A stretch of 64,000 bases of DNA, taken from contig CAVUYM010000031.1 in assembly GCA_963745675.1 (NCBI GenBank), positions 1 to 64,000 of the forward strand, in the 5' to 3' direction. The notes beneath the pieces were generated by a model. The model was not told the origin of the DNA, did no database searches, and saw only the letters and a list, made by a program, of their open reading frames with translations. Below, in pieces: positions 27,402 to 36,496 of this stretch. How positions within the stretch are numbered: the first letter of the stretch is position 1; each line of letters opens with the position of its first letter. Origin of the DNA: JAUIIK01 sp963745675 (lineage in GTDB: Bacteria; Chloroflexota; Chloroflexia; Thermomicrobiales; CFX8). The position numbers and the translations under genes were made by a program.

Positions 27402-28163
27402 ATGCTTCTCGCAATTGACATCGGCAATTCGAATATTAAGTTCGGCATCCATGACGGTAGCGGCTGGGCGCAATTCTGGCCGGTTGAGACCGTTCGTAAT
27501 CGCATGCCGGACGAGTATGCGATCATGCTGCGCTCCTTCTTCGCCGATGCGTCGATCATACCAGGAGATGTCAATCACGCGATCATGAGCAGCGTCGTCC
27601 CGCAACTGACGACCGGGATGCTGGATATGCTCGAGCGCCAGCTCGGGCAGCGGCCACTCCTGCTCAGCGCTCGGCTCGACACCGGGCTCGAGATCAAAAC
27701 GGATCAACCCGATTCGGTCGGCACCGACCTGCTCGCTAATGCAGTCGCCGGCTACCAGCGCTTCCAGAGCAATTGCATCGTCGTCAACTTCGGGACGGCG
27801 ACGACGCTGACCGCAGTTGCCGAGCCCGGTGAGTTTCGTGGCGTCGCTATCGCGGCCGGGCTGGCGGTGACGGCCAACGCCCTGGTCGGCGGCGCAGCAC
27901 AACTCTCGCACGTCGAGCTGACCGCCCCACCTTCGGTGATTGGCGCTAACACGCGCCACGCGATGCAATCCGGCCTCGTCCTCGGCCACGTCGCGATGAT
28001 CGAGGGCTTGATCGACCGTATGCGTGAGATCCTCCCCGGCGCGCAGGTCATTGCCACCGGTGGTCTCGCCCAGACCCTCGCCCCCTTTACCGACCACTTC
28101 GACGCCGTCGACCCTATGCTCACCCTCGAAGGCCTGCGGCTCGTCGCCGAACGCAATAGCTAG
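27402..28163 (+). CDS. coaX: Type III pantothenate kinase
   Basis: About 253 residues with the ASKHA-fold motifs of CoaX: LLAIDIGNSNIKFGI (phosphate loop), DQPDSVGTDLLANAVAGYQ with the catalytic Asp region, VVNFGTATTLT, and VIGANTRHAMQSG. It phosphorylates pantothenate in the first step of coenzyme A synthesis and, unlike type I enzymes, is not feedback-inhibited. ATG 27402 has GGGGAA directly upstream; ATG 27393 in the same frame is an alternative. The coaBC gene, encoding the next two steps, lies 0.8 kb downstream on the opposite strand, so the CoA genes are clustered but not in one operon. Confidence 0.93.
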   Translation: MLLAIDIGNSNIKFGIHDGSGWAQFWPVETVRNRMPDEYAIMLRSFFADASIIPGDVNHAIMSSVVPQLTTGMLDMLERQLGQRPLLLSARLDTGLEIKTDQPDSVGTDLLANAVAGYQRFQSNCIVVNFGTATTLTAVAEPGEFRGVAIAAGLAVTANALVGGAAQLSHVELTAPPSVIGANTRHAMQSGLVLGHVAMIEGLIDRMREILPGAQVIATGGLAQTLAPFTDHFDAVDPMLTLEGLRLVAERNS

Positions 28164-28236
28164 TCTGCTACTGAACAGCAAAATGTATCTTTCGCTACAT
28201 TCCGGGCGATCCGGGTCAGGCGTATCCTCCTGACGT

Positions 28237-28257
28237 TCCCGGCGAAGGTCGCCGGGA
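28237..28257. terminator. Perfect GC-rich hairpin after coaX
   Basis: TCCCGGCGA-AGG-TCGCCGGGA is a perfect 9-base stem with a 3-base loop, 74 bases after the coaX stop and before the cupin gene. No T-run follows, so it may attenuate rather than fully terminate. Confidence 0.45.
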
Positions 28258-28333
28258 GGTGCGGCTGATTCGCAGCCGCGGCCACAATGAGGTGGCGAAG
28301 TCAGCCCTGATCGGGCTGGAAAGGTATTCAACG

Positions 28334-28783
28334 ATGATGACTACTGCCCCGCTCCAGTACAAACCGGCGTCTGTTGACAGCTTCTCGATCATGGGTGTCC
28401 AAATCACCCCGAAAGTCGTCGCGGAAGAAACCAGCGGACAGTTCTCGATGATCGAGGCAAATGTCGAACCACAAGCCGGTTCGCCCACCGCAATCGGCCG
28501 CAATGAGACCACGATCTTCTATGTCGCCGATGGCCAGTTCGAATTTCTGGTTGGCACGTTGACCCGGCACGCAAATCAAGGCGACACCGTCGTCGTACCG
28601 GCCGGCGCAATCCATCACTATAAGAATGTCGGGGCAGAACGCGGACGGCTCTTTGTCACCTTCACCCCGGCCGGACACGAAGAATTTCTGCGCGAGATGA
28701 GCGGGCTCTTCCAGGATGAGATGGTTCGTCCAGAGGAATTACAGGCCGTCTGCGCGCGCTACGGCGTCGAACTGCTCGACTGA
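28334..28783 (+). CDS. Cupin-domain protein
   Basis: A 149-residue single-domain cupin. Residues 50-115 carry the two cupin motifs: TTIFYVADGQFEFLVG (motif 1, degenerate in His) and GDTVVVPAGAIHHYKNVG (motif 2 with the His pair). The Gly-rich spacing and the PAGxxHxxxN core fit a metal-binding or sugar-binding cupin of unknown substrate. ATG 28334 is preceded by GGAAAGG. The C-terminal 35 residues are helical (EEFLREMSGLFQDEM). It stands alone between coaX and coaBC, and no pathway link is evident. Confidence 0.8.
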   Translation: MMTTAPLQYKPASVDSFSIMGVQITPKVVAEETSGQFSMIEANVEPQAGSPTAIGRNETTIFYVADGQFEFLVGTLTRHANQGDTVVVPAGAIHHYKNVGAERGRLFVTFTPAGHEEFLREMSGLFQDEMVRPEELQAVCARYGVELLD

Positions 28784-28916
28784 TTCCCCCTCTCCATTCA
28801 ACACCCCTCCCTGACGATGACGCGCCGGGGAGGGATTTCCCTCATATGGCCTCGGGGCGCACACCACCAGCGCTTCAACGATCTTTCTCGAGGAGCTACG
28901 ATCCCACCCTAACGTC

Positions 28917-28955
28917 ACCCATTCGACTCCGCCAACGCTCCGCTCAGGGTGGCGT
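28917..28955. repeat. Short dispersed-type inverted repeat
   Basis: CACCCATTCGACTCCGCC...GCTCCGCTCAGGGTG, whose complement reads CACCCTGAGCGGAGCG...GAGTCGAATGGGTG, is a known style of short dispersed element (GAGCGGAGCG / GAGTCGAA). It lies in the 28784-28998 gap beside a GGAGGG hairpin, between the convergent cupin and coaBC genes. Confidence 0.5.
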
Positions 28956-28998
28956 AGTGTTGCTGTGTGGTTTCTACGACGGTGAAGCAATCCGAGCG

Positions 28999-30255
28999 TT
29001 ACTCATCCAGCAAATTCACAATGCGGTCGATGACCATCTCTCCGATACGGGATTTGGAGGTCAGGTCGATGCCAGTTTGCTGGCCCTCGCGGTCGAGGAT
29101 GATGACGCGGTTGGTAGCGGCCCGGAAGCCGGCGTCAGAGGCAGAAACATCGTTGGCGACGATCAGGTCCATGCCCTTGCGCTCCAGCTTGGAGGCGGCA
29201 TTTTCGAGCAGATCGTTCGTCTCTGCCGCAAAGCCAACAACGACGAGCGGGCGGCCCAGCTCCGCTCGCAGTGCTTTGACCTCCATCAAGATGTCTGGGT
29301 TGCGGGCCAGTTCGACGCTCATGCCGACCTCGGGATCGTCGGACTTCTTGATCTTCTTGTCGGAAACAGTCGCCGGACGATAGTCAGAGACGGCCGCGGC
29401 CATAACAAGCGCGTCGGGCGTCGACCGGCTGATTCGGCTGGTGACAGCCGCGAGCAGTTCACGAGCGCTATCGACATCGACCCGTTCGGCCCCGATTGGC
29501 GCGTCGAGGTCCCTGGCCATAGTAATCAGGGTGACGCTCGCGCCGCGATCGAGTGCAGCCTGGGCAATCGCGTGGCCCTGAAGGCCGCTCGAATGGTTCG
29601 TGATGAAGCGCACCGGGTCGAGCGCTTCGCGGGTTGCCCCGGCCGAGACGATCAGATGACGGCCAGCGAGATTTCCTTCGCGCCCGAGCGCCAAGCGTAG
29701 ATGGCCGATGAGGGACTGAGTCTCCGGGAGCCGTCCACGACCGGAAAGCCCGGAAGCAAAGCGTCCGGTGTCAGGTTCGATCAGATAGACGCCGCGACTC
29801 TGAAGCACTTCGAGATGCGCCTGTGTCGCCGGATGCTCATACATCCCGCCATCCATCGCCGGAGCAACCACAATAGGACAACGTGCTGCCAGGCAGGTAA
29901 CGCTGATCAGATCATCGCTACGCCCGAGGGCCAGACGCGCCAGGCAATCGGCGGTGGCAGGGGCGATCAGCACGACGTCGGCAGCTTCGGCCAGCCCGAC
30001 ATGGGCGATGTGGGTCGGCAGCCCCTCTCCCGCCGGCGCCTCCCACATGCCCGTGTAGACAGCCCGCCCGGTGACGGCCTGGAAAGTCAACGGCGTCACG
30101 AACTTGCGGGCTGCTTCAGTCATAATGACATCGACAAGCGCGCCGGCCTGCGTGAGCTTGCTGGCGAGGTCGACGGCCTTGTAGACGGCGATACTGCCGG
30201 TGACGCCCAGGACGATCCGCTTGCGGTCGAGTGCGGTGATACGGTTTGGGAGCAT
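28999..30255 (-). CDS. coaBC: Bifunctional phosphopantothenoylcysteine decarboxylase / phosphopantothenate-cysteine ligase
   Basis: 418 residues, normal for CoaBC. The N-terminal flavin-dependent CoaC half has VLGVTGSIAVYKAVDLASKL, the HIAHVGLAEAADVVLIAPAT region with the active-site His, and VVAPAMDGGMY (usually PAMN). The C-terminal CoaB half has VSAGATREALDPVRFITNHSSG, AAAVSDYRPA, the catalytic KIKK segment, and VGFAAETNDL. It joins cysteine to phosphopantothenate and decarboxylates the product, giving 4-phosphopantetheine. It is the CoA-pathway partner of coaX (27402-28163). Cysteine is its substrate, which makes the nearby cysteine-activating ligase gene noteworthy. Confidence 0.95.
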   Translation of the reverse strand: MLPNRITALDRKRIVLGVTGSIAVYKAVDLASKLTQAGALVDVIMTEAARKFVTPLTFQAVTGRAVYTGMWEAPAGEGLPTHIAHVGLAEAADVVLIAPATADCLARLALGRSDDLISVTCLAARCPIVVAPAMDGGMYEHPATQAHLEVLQSRGVYLIEPDTGRFASGLSGRGRLPETQSLIGHLRLALGREGNLAGRHLIVSAGATREALDPVRFITNHSSGLQGHAIAQAALDRGASVTLITMARDLDAPIGAERVDVDSARELLAAVTSRISRSTPDALVMAAAVSDYRPATVSDKKIKKSDDPEVGMSVELARNPDILMEVKALRAELGRPLVVVGFAAETNDLLENAASKLERKGMDLIVANDVSASDAGFRAATNRVIILDREGQQTGIDLTSKSRIGEMVIDRIVNLLDE

Positions 30256-30405
30256 TAGGTAGTTCTTTCTGTGTAGCTACATGCGTAGGCTGGTCATTAG
30301 CGTAACCGCGACGGGCGAGGCTGAACAGAGTATTGGAACCATTAGCGATTACTGTCGTTGTTACCTGGGGAGCTACGAACTCGTGCTATCAGGGAGATTC
30401 TATTC

Positions 30406-32174
30406 GTGAAGCGCCCATCCCGGATAATCCTGGCTATCGCGCTCGTCGCTACACTGCTTGCGGCGTATCAACCGGTATCTGCCCAGCAGCAATCGAACCA
30501 GGCGATCTATTTCAGCGAAACCGGCTTCTGGGTCGACCCAATCTTCGCCGATTTCTGGCGCACTCGCGGCGGTCTTTCGACCTTCGGCTATCCGATCTCG
30601 CGTGTCTTCTATGAAGGCGGGCTGCACCGCCAGTACTTCGAGCGCGCGATCTTCGAACATCATGACGACAAACCATTCCCGATCAATGTATTGCCGGTGC
30701 GGCTCGGCGCTGCACAGACCATCGAACAGCGCCAGCGTGGGGATGCGCCCTTTGTCTATCGAAACGATGGAGCGCCGCCTTCGACGGATGCGCTCTACTT
30801 TTCCGAAACTGGCCACTACCTGGCTGGCGTCTTTCGCGACTACTGGGACGCGAATGGCGGGCTCGTCACTTTTGGCTACCCGCTCTCCGAACCTTTCCAG
30901 GAGGCCGACATCTATACGGGCAAACTCCAGCTCGTCCAGTACTTCGAACGCACCCGCATGGAGTATCACCCCGAAGAAACACCCGAGTACCAGATCCTAC
31001 TCGGGCATCTAGGTATCCAGGCATTACAGGATCATCGCACGCCGGAGTTGGCAACCGAGCGACAGCAACCGACCAATGCCGATCGTGATGCGCCGGTCAT
31101 CGGCCCGACGGCGCTCTATCCAGAAAACCGCCTGTCCTGCGGCATCAATATGGCCTTCTGGTCAAACGGCGATCAGGACAAACTCAACCGCCAGGCTCTC
31201 GACTTGCTGGTGGACAGTGGCTGTACCTGGGTGCGCCTTCAATTCACCTGGGACGGGCTTCAACCCAACGCCGATTCAGCGGTTGACTACTACGTCTGGC
31301 CTTACGTGCATATGGCCAACATCGCGAAAGAGCGCGGTCTCAACGTCCTGGTCAACGTCGCTCATGCGCCAGCCTGGGCGCGCCCGGCCGACCCGACGTT
31401 GCCCGGCGACCCTGAAGCATTCGGTAATTTCATGCGGGATCTCGTGCCCTATTTCAAGGGCAAGGTTGACGCCTGGCAGCTCTGGAATGAACCAAATCTG
31501 ATCGATTACGACGGTCGCATCATCGACCCGGAGGGCTATCTAAAGATGGTTCGGGAGGCGGCTCCAGCAATCCGTGCGGCTGACCCGGATGCCCGCATCG
31601 TCTCGCCCGGCATGGCGCCGAACAGCTTGATGTACCCAGACCTGGCGCTCGATGACGACTGGTATTTCGAGTCGCTCTTCACGATGCATGGCGGTGAAGC
31701 GGCGCAGTACTTTGACGTCATCGCTGTCCACGCCTATGGCGCCGGAAATTCGCCGGACAACTACTGGGCCAGCAACCCGGCCGATAACCCCGGCTGGGCT
31801 GACGCTCCGGAGTTCTACTTCCGGCACGCCGAGGAGTATCACCGCATTCTCGAAGGGCTTGGACTGGGCGACAAACCGGTCTGGTTCACCGAGATGGGCT
31901 GGCCAACGCCGAACTCATCCGAGGACTACGGCTACGGTGCCTGGATGACCGAGGACCTGCAAGCGCAGTATCTGGAGCGCGCTCTAGAAATCGTCCGCAC
32001 TGAGTGGCCCTGGGTCGAGATGGTCTTCGTCTGGCACCTCAACGCGGCCTCGTACGCTGGCATCAATAGCAAGTTCGCCGGATTCTCGATCACCGATGAG
32101 AACGCCAACCCCGGCCCGCCTACCTGGCTCTCCAGGATTTCGTCTTTTCGGGATACTCGGAGAACGTGCAATAA
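30406..32174 (+). CDS. Secreted glycoside hydrolase-like protein with two FGYP repeats (frame break near the end)
   Basis: GTG 30406 with AGGGAGATT upstream starts a signal peptide (RIILAIALVATLLAAYQPVSAQ). Residues about 27-110 and 112-195 are two copies of a repeat: ETGFWVDPIFADFWRTRGG...STFGYPIS and ETGHYLAGVFRDYWDANGG...TFGYPLS, each followed by QYFERA/TR. Residues about 240-580 form a (beta/alpha)8 hydrolase domain of the GH5/GH39 type, with candidate catalytic acid WQLWNEPN (Glu near 361) and nucleophile VWFTEMGWPTP (Glu near 495). An extra base near 32110 disturbs the last 20 codons; the restored end is QDFVFSGYSENVQ, stopping at 32174. It probably acts on cell-surface or environmental polysaccharide. 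Confidence 0.85.
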
Positions 32175-32647
32175 GCTAGGGATTTCGGCGCTGCACAGGA
32201 CGCTACCCATTTATCTCTGGCTGCGCCTCCGATTTCTCTCTGGCGTACGCCTCCGAAGATCACCGCATCGATGGTCGCGGCGACCACTGCATACCGAACG
32301 ACCACCCGCATCCCCAACATGGAAGCGAGCACCGGAACCGCGATAGCCGGATGTCCCGCCAGGCGCAAAATCGCGCTCTCTTTTGTTTGACTGCTCGCGG
32401 ACGTGGATCCCTGGGTGTCTATTCGATGTATTAGCGCGACCAGGAATAGTATGTAAAGAGCAGGTGCTAGCAACATGACGGCAAAGGCGAACACATGTGG
32501 CAAGTGCGTCAGCACCTCGTAGGTGATTCCGATCACCCGGCCTAGTGCCTCTTCTAGCAGCATCATTTCTACCCCATCGCGATCCGGCACTGTGCCATCG
32601 GGCCGTTTTCCAAGAATTCTTGCAGAACCCAAGCAAAGGATGCTCAT
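32120..32647 (-). CDS. Possible small membrane protein, unknown function
   Basis: A minus-strand frame from ATG 32647 (or 32566) contains two clear hydrophobic segments: LPHVFAFAVMLLAPALYILFL and AIAVPVLASMLGM...VVAATIDAVIF. The C-terminus overlaps the end of the convergent glycosidase gene by about 55 bases, so its last 20 codons are doubtful. No family recognised. The hydrophobic pattern and the absence of a competing plus-strand gene at 32180-32700 support it. Confidence 0.4.
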   Translation of the reverse strand: MSILCLGSARILGKRPDGTVPDRDGVEMMLLEEALGRVIGITYEVLTHLPHVFAFAVMLLAPALYILFLVALIHRIDTQGSTSASSQTKESAILRLAGHPAIAVPVLASMLGMRVVVRYAVVAATIDAVIFGGVRQREIGGAARDKWVASCAAPKSLAYCTFSEYPEKTKSWRAR

Positions 32648-32711
32648 CAACCTGTCTACAGGTCGCCATTCTATACTGCTCTGCGCGAAAGGATAGAAGG
32701 AGGAAACCTCT

Positions 32712-33438
32712 ATGACCGTAACGATCAACCCGCGGCCCGAAACGACGATCACAGCGGAGCAGATCGAGCAGCTACGGGGGATACCTCCGGCGACGATCGG
32801 GCATATGCTGGATTTCGGGTTCATGGCGAACGATCTCGGCCAATCGGGGTCGAGCGAGGCTTCACCCTCTGTGGACCAGCCGTGACGGTGCGCACTCAAG
32901 CGCTCGACAGCGCGGTCGTCCATCACGCCATCGACATCGCCGAGCCGGGGGACGTGCTGGTGATCGACCGCAACGGCGACGAGAAGCACGCCTGCTGGGG
33001 CGAACTGACCTCCTTGCGGCAAAGTTGCGCGGGCTGGCCGGGACGATCGTCGACGGGCCAGCGACGGACATCCCCGAGATCTGGGAGATGGAGTACCTGA
33101 CATTCTGCCGCGGCGTCGCGCCGATCACCAGCCGCTCGACCGGCGCATCCGGCGAGATCAACACGCACATCCACTGTGGCGGCGTGCCGGTGTCGCCGGG
33201 CGATATCATACTGGCCGACGACAACGGCATCCTTGTCATTCCGCCAGCAGACGTTGCCGAGATCATCGAGCATTGCGGTCCAAGAGTCGCCTACGAGGCA
33301 CAGATTCGCCGGCGCTTGCTGGCAGGCGAAAAACTCGGTGAGATAACCGGCGCGAGCGAGCGCCTTCAAAGCCAATGCACCGAAATGATCGCGACTGGAG
33401 TGACATCCACAACTCCGGGACAGCGTAGATTGGGGTAG
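32712..33438 (+). CDS. RraA/HMG-aldolase family protein (frame broken twice)
   Basis: ATG 32712 follows AGGAGGAAACC, an excellent ribosome binding site. The reconstructed protein has about 240 residues with the RraA-like fold: PATIGHMLDFGFM, GFTLCGPAVTVRTQALDSA, IAEPGDVLVIDRNGDEKHACWGE, AGTIVDGPATDIPEIW (the metal/substrate Asp region), and GVPVSPGDIILADDNGILVIP. Members include 4-hydroxy-4-methyl-2-oxoglutarate aldolase/oxaloacetate decarboxylase and non-catalytic RNase E regulators. The GD...D motif is present, so aldolase-type chemistry is plausible. Frame changes occur near 32840 and 33010. The last 25 residues are less certain. Confidence 0.8.
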
Positions 33439-33567
33439 GGTCGCGAGCCTTGATCTCGGCCCTCAATCGGGCGCGCAGGGGGAGTCGTGCGTAGCATCGC
33501 TGACAAGCGACCAACGGGACGTTCGGTCTGCAATGACTGAAACGTATTCGCGTTGGAGGATTCCTCT

Positions 33568-34364
33568 ATGAGTTTCGCGACAAACCCTGTCGATGGCGTC
33601 CGGATCTACTATGAAATTGAAGGCACTGGCACGCCGCTGCTCTTTTACCCAGGCGCCGATTTCTCCCACCAGTTCGCCCATGATTTTGGCTTCTGCAAAT
33701 GCCTCGCCGCTAACCACCGGGTGATCTATCTTGATCCGCGAGGGTCAGGTCAGAGCGATGTCCCGCTAGACCCCAACGCGTACATCCTCGATCGACTGGT
33801 TGAAGATGTATGTTGCGGTGCTGGATGACGCCGGGGTCGAGCAGCCGCACTACTACGGTTTTTCTCGCGGCGGCTGGGTCGGTTTTGGGATGAGCGTGCT
33901 CGATGCCAGAGCGCTTGCGTTCGCTCATCACCGGCGGAATGGGTCCATACCACCGCACGCTCGGGCCTCCTATGCCGCCGGAGGACCTGGCCGCATATGT
34001 CGCCGCCCACTATGAACCGCTACCCGCAAAGACGCTCAACGACTATCTGAAGCATTCCTACGAATCAGTTGACGCATCACGACAGGGACTTAGCCTGTCA
34101 CGCGCGCTGGATGACAGGGTCTCATCGATCACGACACCGGCTTTGCTCTACTGCGGCCGCAATGATCCGTTCCACGAAGCGGCCGAGCGGGCAGCGAGAG
34201 AAATTCCCGACGCGACCTTCATCTCATTCCCAGGGATGGATCACATCGAAAGCGGCATGCGCAACGACATCATCGGGCCATACGTGCGGCTTTTTATCGA
34301 ACAGCACGACTTCCTTCAAGCTAGCAAGCCTTGCACCTCGCTGAATGCGCGCAGCCTCGCCTAG
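33568..34364 (+). CDS. Alpha/beta hydrolase (frame broken twice)
   Basis: ATG 33568 follows TTGGAGGATT. Reconstructed length is about 265 residues. Family features are IYYEIEGTGTPLLFYPGAD (oxyanion-hole region), VIYLDPRGSGQSD, the nucleophile elbow YYGFSRGGWVG (Ser), then LLYCGRNDPFHE (acid Asp) and FPGMDHIESG (His). All three catalytic residues are present. Substrate unknown; it is of the lipase/haloperoxidase-like class. Frame changes near 33810 and 33900 are needed. It starts 130 bases after the RraA-like gene on the same strand and ends in a convergent space with the PRC-barrel gene. Confidence 0.82.
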
Positions 34365-34373
34365 CCGGTCAAA

Positions 34374-34406
34374 CACCCTGGCCAGCCTAAACAACTGGCC
34401 GGGGTG
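34374..34406. terminator. Hairpin between convergent genes
   Basis: CACCCTGGCCAG and CTGGCCGGGGTG pair (two mismatches) around a 9-base A-rich loop. It lies between the hydrolase stop (34364) and the end of the minus-strand PRC-barrel gene (34446) and could serve both. Confidence 0.6.
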
Positions 34407-34445
34407 CGCATCCGACGGTCTAACTGCGTACCCTGGAGATCAGCC

Positions 34446-35006
34446 CTACCGGCTGGCTTCTTCAGCCTCATCCGCAGAGATGTTGAGTACGATGCGATCG
34501 TTCGACATTGACTTGACCGCAGTGATCGGCACCTTCACGTCGTGGGTGAAAATGAAACCCGAGTCGACGATAAAGCAACTCGCGTGTCCATCGTCTTCAT
34601 ATACGATCTCATCGAGATGGCCGATGTGTTTGTCAACATTGTCGTATACGTCTGTACCATGGGTCAGCACGAGGACATCCCACGGTACAGACCCAGGGTG
34701 AATGACAACGTCCTGGACCCCTGCCGCCTGGTAATAGTCGCCGGTAAGGATCGTCGTAATCTGCTCATGAACAAATGGAGTTAGATCCGTCACCTGCGCC
34801 TCGTTGATATTGAGGTGTACGGTGTGGTCGTCGTCAATATGGTCGATATACTCGATATCAACCATTCGCTCTTCCGCGAAGAAGATGCCTTCGTCAACGA
34901 TGATTTGACGCACTGTCATACTGTCGCCATCAAAGACTATCCGCTTAATCTTTCCAGCATCCTTGCCTTCATTGGTTCGCACATGACTTCCCATGTCGAT
35001 CTGCAT
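34446..35006 (-). CDS. Double PRC-barrel domain protein
   Basis: 186 residues (ATG 35006, AAAGGAATC upstream). Two similar beta-barrel domains are seen. One starts MGSHVRTNEGKDAGKIKR and ends YIDHIDDDHTVHLNI. The second spans about 95-180 (GTDVYDNVDKHIGHLDEI...VPITAVKSM...IVLNISADEAEE). PRC-barrels occur in RimM, photosynthetic reaction-centre H subunits and many stress-linked bacterial proteins. There is no signal peptide or membrane segment, and acidic residues are abundant. A stand-alone role in RNA or protein interaction is inferred. Its second barrel resembles the C-terminal part of the CBS protein at 13975-14661. Confidence 0.75.
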   Translation of the reverse strand: MQIDMGSHVRTNEGKDAGKIKRIVFDGDSMTVRQIIVDEGIFFAEERMVDIEYIDHIDDDHTVHLNINEAQVTDLTPFVHEQITTILTGDYYQAAGVQDVVIHPGSVPWDVLVLTHGTDVYDNVDKHIGHLDEIVYEDDGHASCFIVDSGFIFTHDVKVPITAVKSMSNDRIVLNISADEAEEASR

Positions 35007-35123
35007 GATTGATTCCTTTCTCAATAATCTACAGCGATCAGCTACGAGTTCATCATAACCGCTACACCAACGGGACGCCCCGCCAAACCCGGGACAACTC
35101 GGGCTTTGCGAGCCATCATTGGA

Positions 35124-35597
35124 CTAACCGGTTGGGACCGAAATCGGACGCATCTCAAATGGAGTTGACAGAATGATCGACGTTACGTGATCGCCGATCA
35201 AGCGCAGGCTATCGAGTACCTCTTCAAGGTGTTCGACGGATTGGACTGCCACTTTCATCACCAGATCGTCCGCGCCGGTGACATGATGACATTCGATCGC
35301 CTCCGATACGCCGGAGACGATTGTCCTGGCCTGTTCGTAGCTCATACGGTTGGCCTTGATCCGGATGATTGCCTGGATCGGCAATCCAACCGCCGCCAGA
35401 TCGATGCGCGCATGGTAACCGGCAATGATCCCGGCCTCCTCCATGCGCCGCACCCGTTCTGCGACAGCCGGCGTCGATAGATGCACACGCCGGCCCAGCT
35501 CAGCGAACGACAAGCGCGCATCGGCCTGAAGCTCGTCGAGAATCCGCCAGCCGATGTCGTCAAGCAAATGACTGTTATCAGCCTTCGTAACTCGCAA
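35124..35597 (-). CDS. Lrp/AsnC family transcriptional regulator
   Basis: 157 residues from TTG 35597, which follows AAAGGAGACGCTA; an in-frame ATG at 35681 would add 28 residues without homology. The N-terminal winged helix-turn-helix is DDIGWRILDELQADARLSF...GRRVHLSTPAVAERVRRME. The C-terminal RAM effector domain (QAIIRIKANRMSYEQA, then IECHHVTGADDLVMKVAV) binds amino acids and makes dimers or octamers. Its target is not known. The divergently oriented DinB gene starts 206 bases away, and the intergenic space may hold its own operator. Confidence 0.9.
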   Translation of the reverse strand: MRVTKADNSHLLDDIGWRILDELQADARLSFAELGRRVHLSTPAVAERVRRMEEAGIIAGYHARIDLAAVGLPIQAIIRIKANRMSYEQARTIVSGVSEAIECHHVTGADDLVMKVAVQSVEHLEEVLDSLRLIGDHVTSIILSTPFEMRPISVPTG

Positions 35598-35802
35598 TAG
35601 CGTCTCCTTTGCAACCAGTGCCGAAGAAGGCCCGTGGCACACTCTGCCTACCCAACGGAAAGAACGGAAAGTCAGATCCACGATTTTCCATCAATTTGGT
35701 GGCATATGGGTTGAATTTCCGAAGCATCGCCGTTCGAATTGATCGTTGCGGGTTCTATCCTACAAGCAGCGAATATTCGTCAGGTAAAGGAGACATGCAC
35801 TG

Positions 35803-36270
35803 ATGGACAGACAGGAACGCGACCGACTGGTTCAACAGTACAAACGCGGCTACGATACGATCCTGGCCGCAATCGACGGCATTTCCGAAGAGGAATGGGA
35901 CGCGCGCGAAGCTCCAGGCGAATGGAGTCCTCGCCAGGTCATCCATCACCTGGCTGATAGCGAGATGGCCTCGGCGATGCGCATCCGCCGCCTGATCATT
36001 GAGGACGCGCCCGAGATCCAGGGCTACGACGAGGCAGTCTTCGCCGAACAGCCCTACTATCGCGGACCCATCGAACCCTCGCTACTTGCCCTTCAAGGCG
36101 CCCGTGCCGCTACGGCGGCGGTGCTGGATGTGATGACGGAAGAGGACTGGCAGTCCTCCGGCACCCACACCTATTCCGGTCCGTTCTCCGCCTACGATTG
36201 GCTGCGCTCCTATGCGGTGCATTGTGACGAGCATGCCGACCAGATTCGACGGGCGCGAGCGGCGGCGTAA
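35803..36270 (+). CDS. DinB/YfiT-like four-helix-bundle protein
   Basis: 155 residues; ATG 35803 follows TAAAGGAGACATG. The DinB-like superfamily is shown by four helices and three metal-ligand His residues: PRQVIHHLADSEMASAMRIR (first His) and YAVHCDEHADQIRRAR (two His). Members act as nickel/zinc-dependent thiol transferases (bacillithiol, mycothiol) or metal hydrolases. A thiol-S-transferase role would fit the MshC-like gene in the same window, though the two are 8.5 kb apart. Confidence 0.85.
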   Translation: MDRQERDRLVQQYKRGYDTILAAIDGISEEEWDAREAPGEWSPRQVIHHLADSEMASAMRIRRLIIEDAPEIQGYDEAVFAEQPYYRGPIEPSLLALQGARAATAAVLDVMTEEDWQSSGTHTYSGPFSAYDWLRSYAVHCDEHADQIRRARAAA

Positions 36271-36274
36271 AGAG

Positions 36275-36492
36275 ATCCCTCACCCCCTAACCCCCTCTCC
36301 CACTGCTTCGTTGCACTACGCGGGGAGAGGGGGAACCGGAAGGGAGGACAGGTTCTGGTCGATAAGGTCAGCGGTCATTCGGGGCCATTGAGTCTGCTGC
36401 ATCCTGTATGCCGTCAAATTTTCCCTTGATCTTCTCCCCTCTCCCCGCGGAGCGCAGCGGAGCAGTGGGAGAGGGGCTGGGGGTGAGGGAAT
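36275..36492. repeat. Long inverted-repeat element (two arms of about 58 bases)
   Basis: Left arm 36275-36334 begins CCCTCACCCCCTAACCCCCT and continues to CTACGCGGGGAGAGGGGG. The right arm 36431-36492 is its reverse complement with about 15% differences (CTCCCCTCTCCCCGCGGAGC to GGGGGTGAGGGA). About 95 bases separate the arms. It fills the whole gap between the convergent DinB and penicillin-binding protein genes and could act as a bidirectional terminator, or be a MITE-like element. Confidence 0.8.
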
Positions 36493-36496
36493 GTCC

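Noticed and set aside
28846..29700. Plus-strand frame of 284 codons
   Set aside because: Antisense to coaBC, which is fully conserved.
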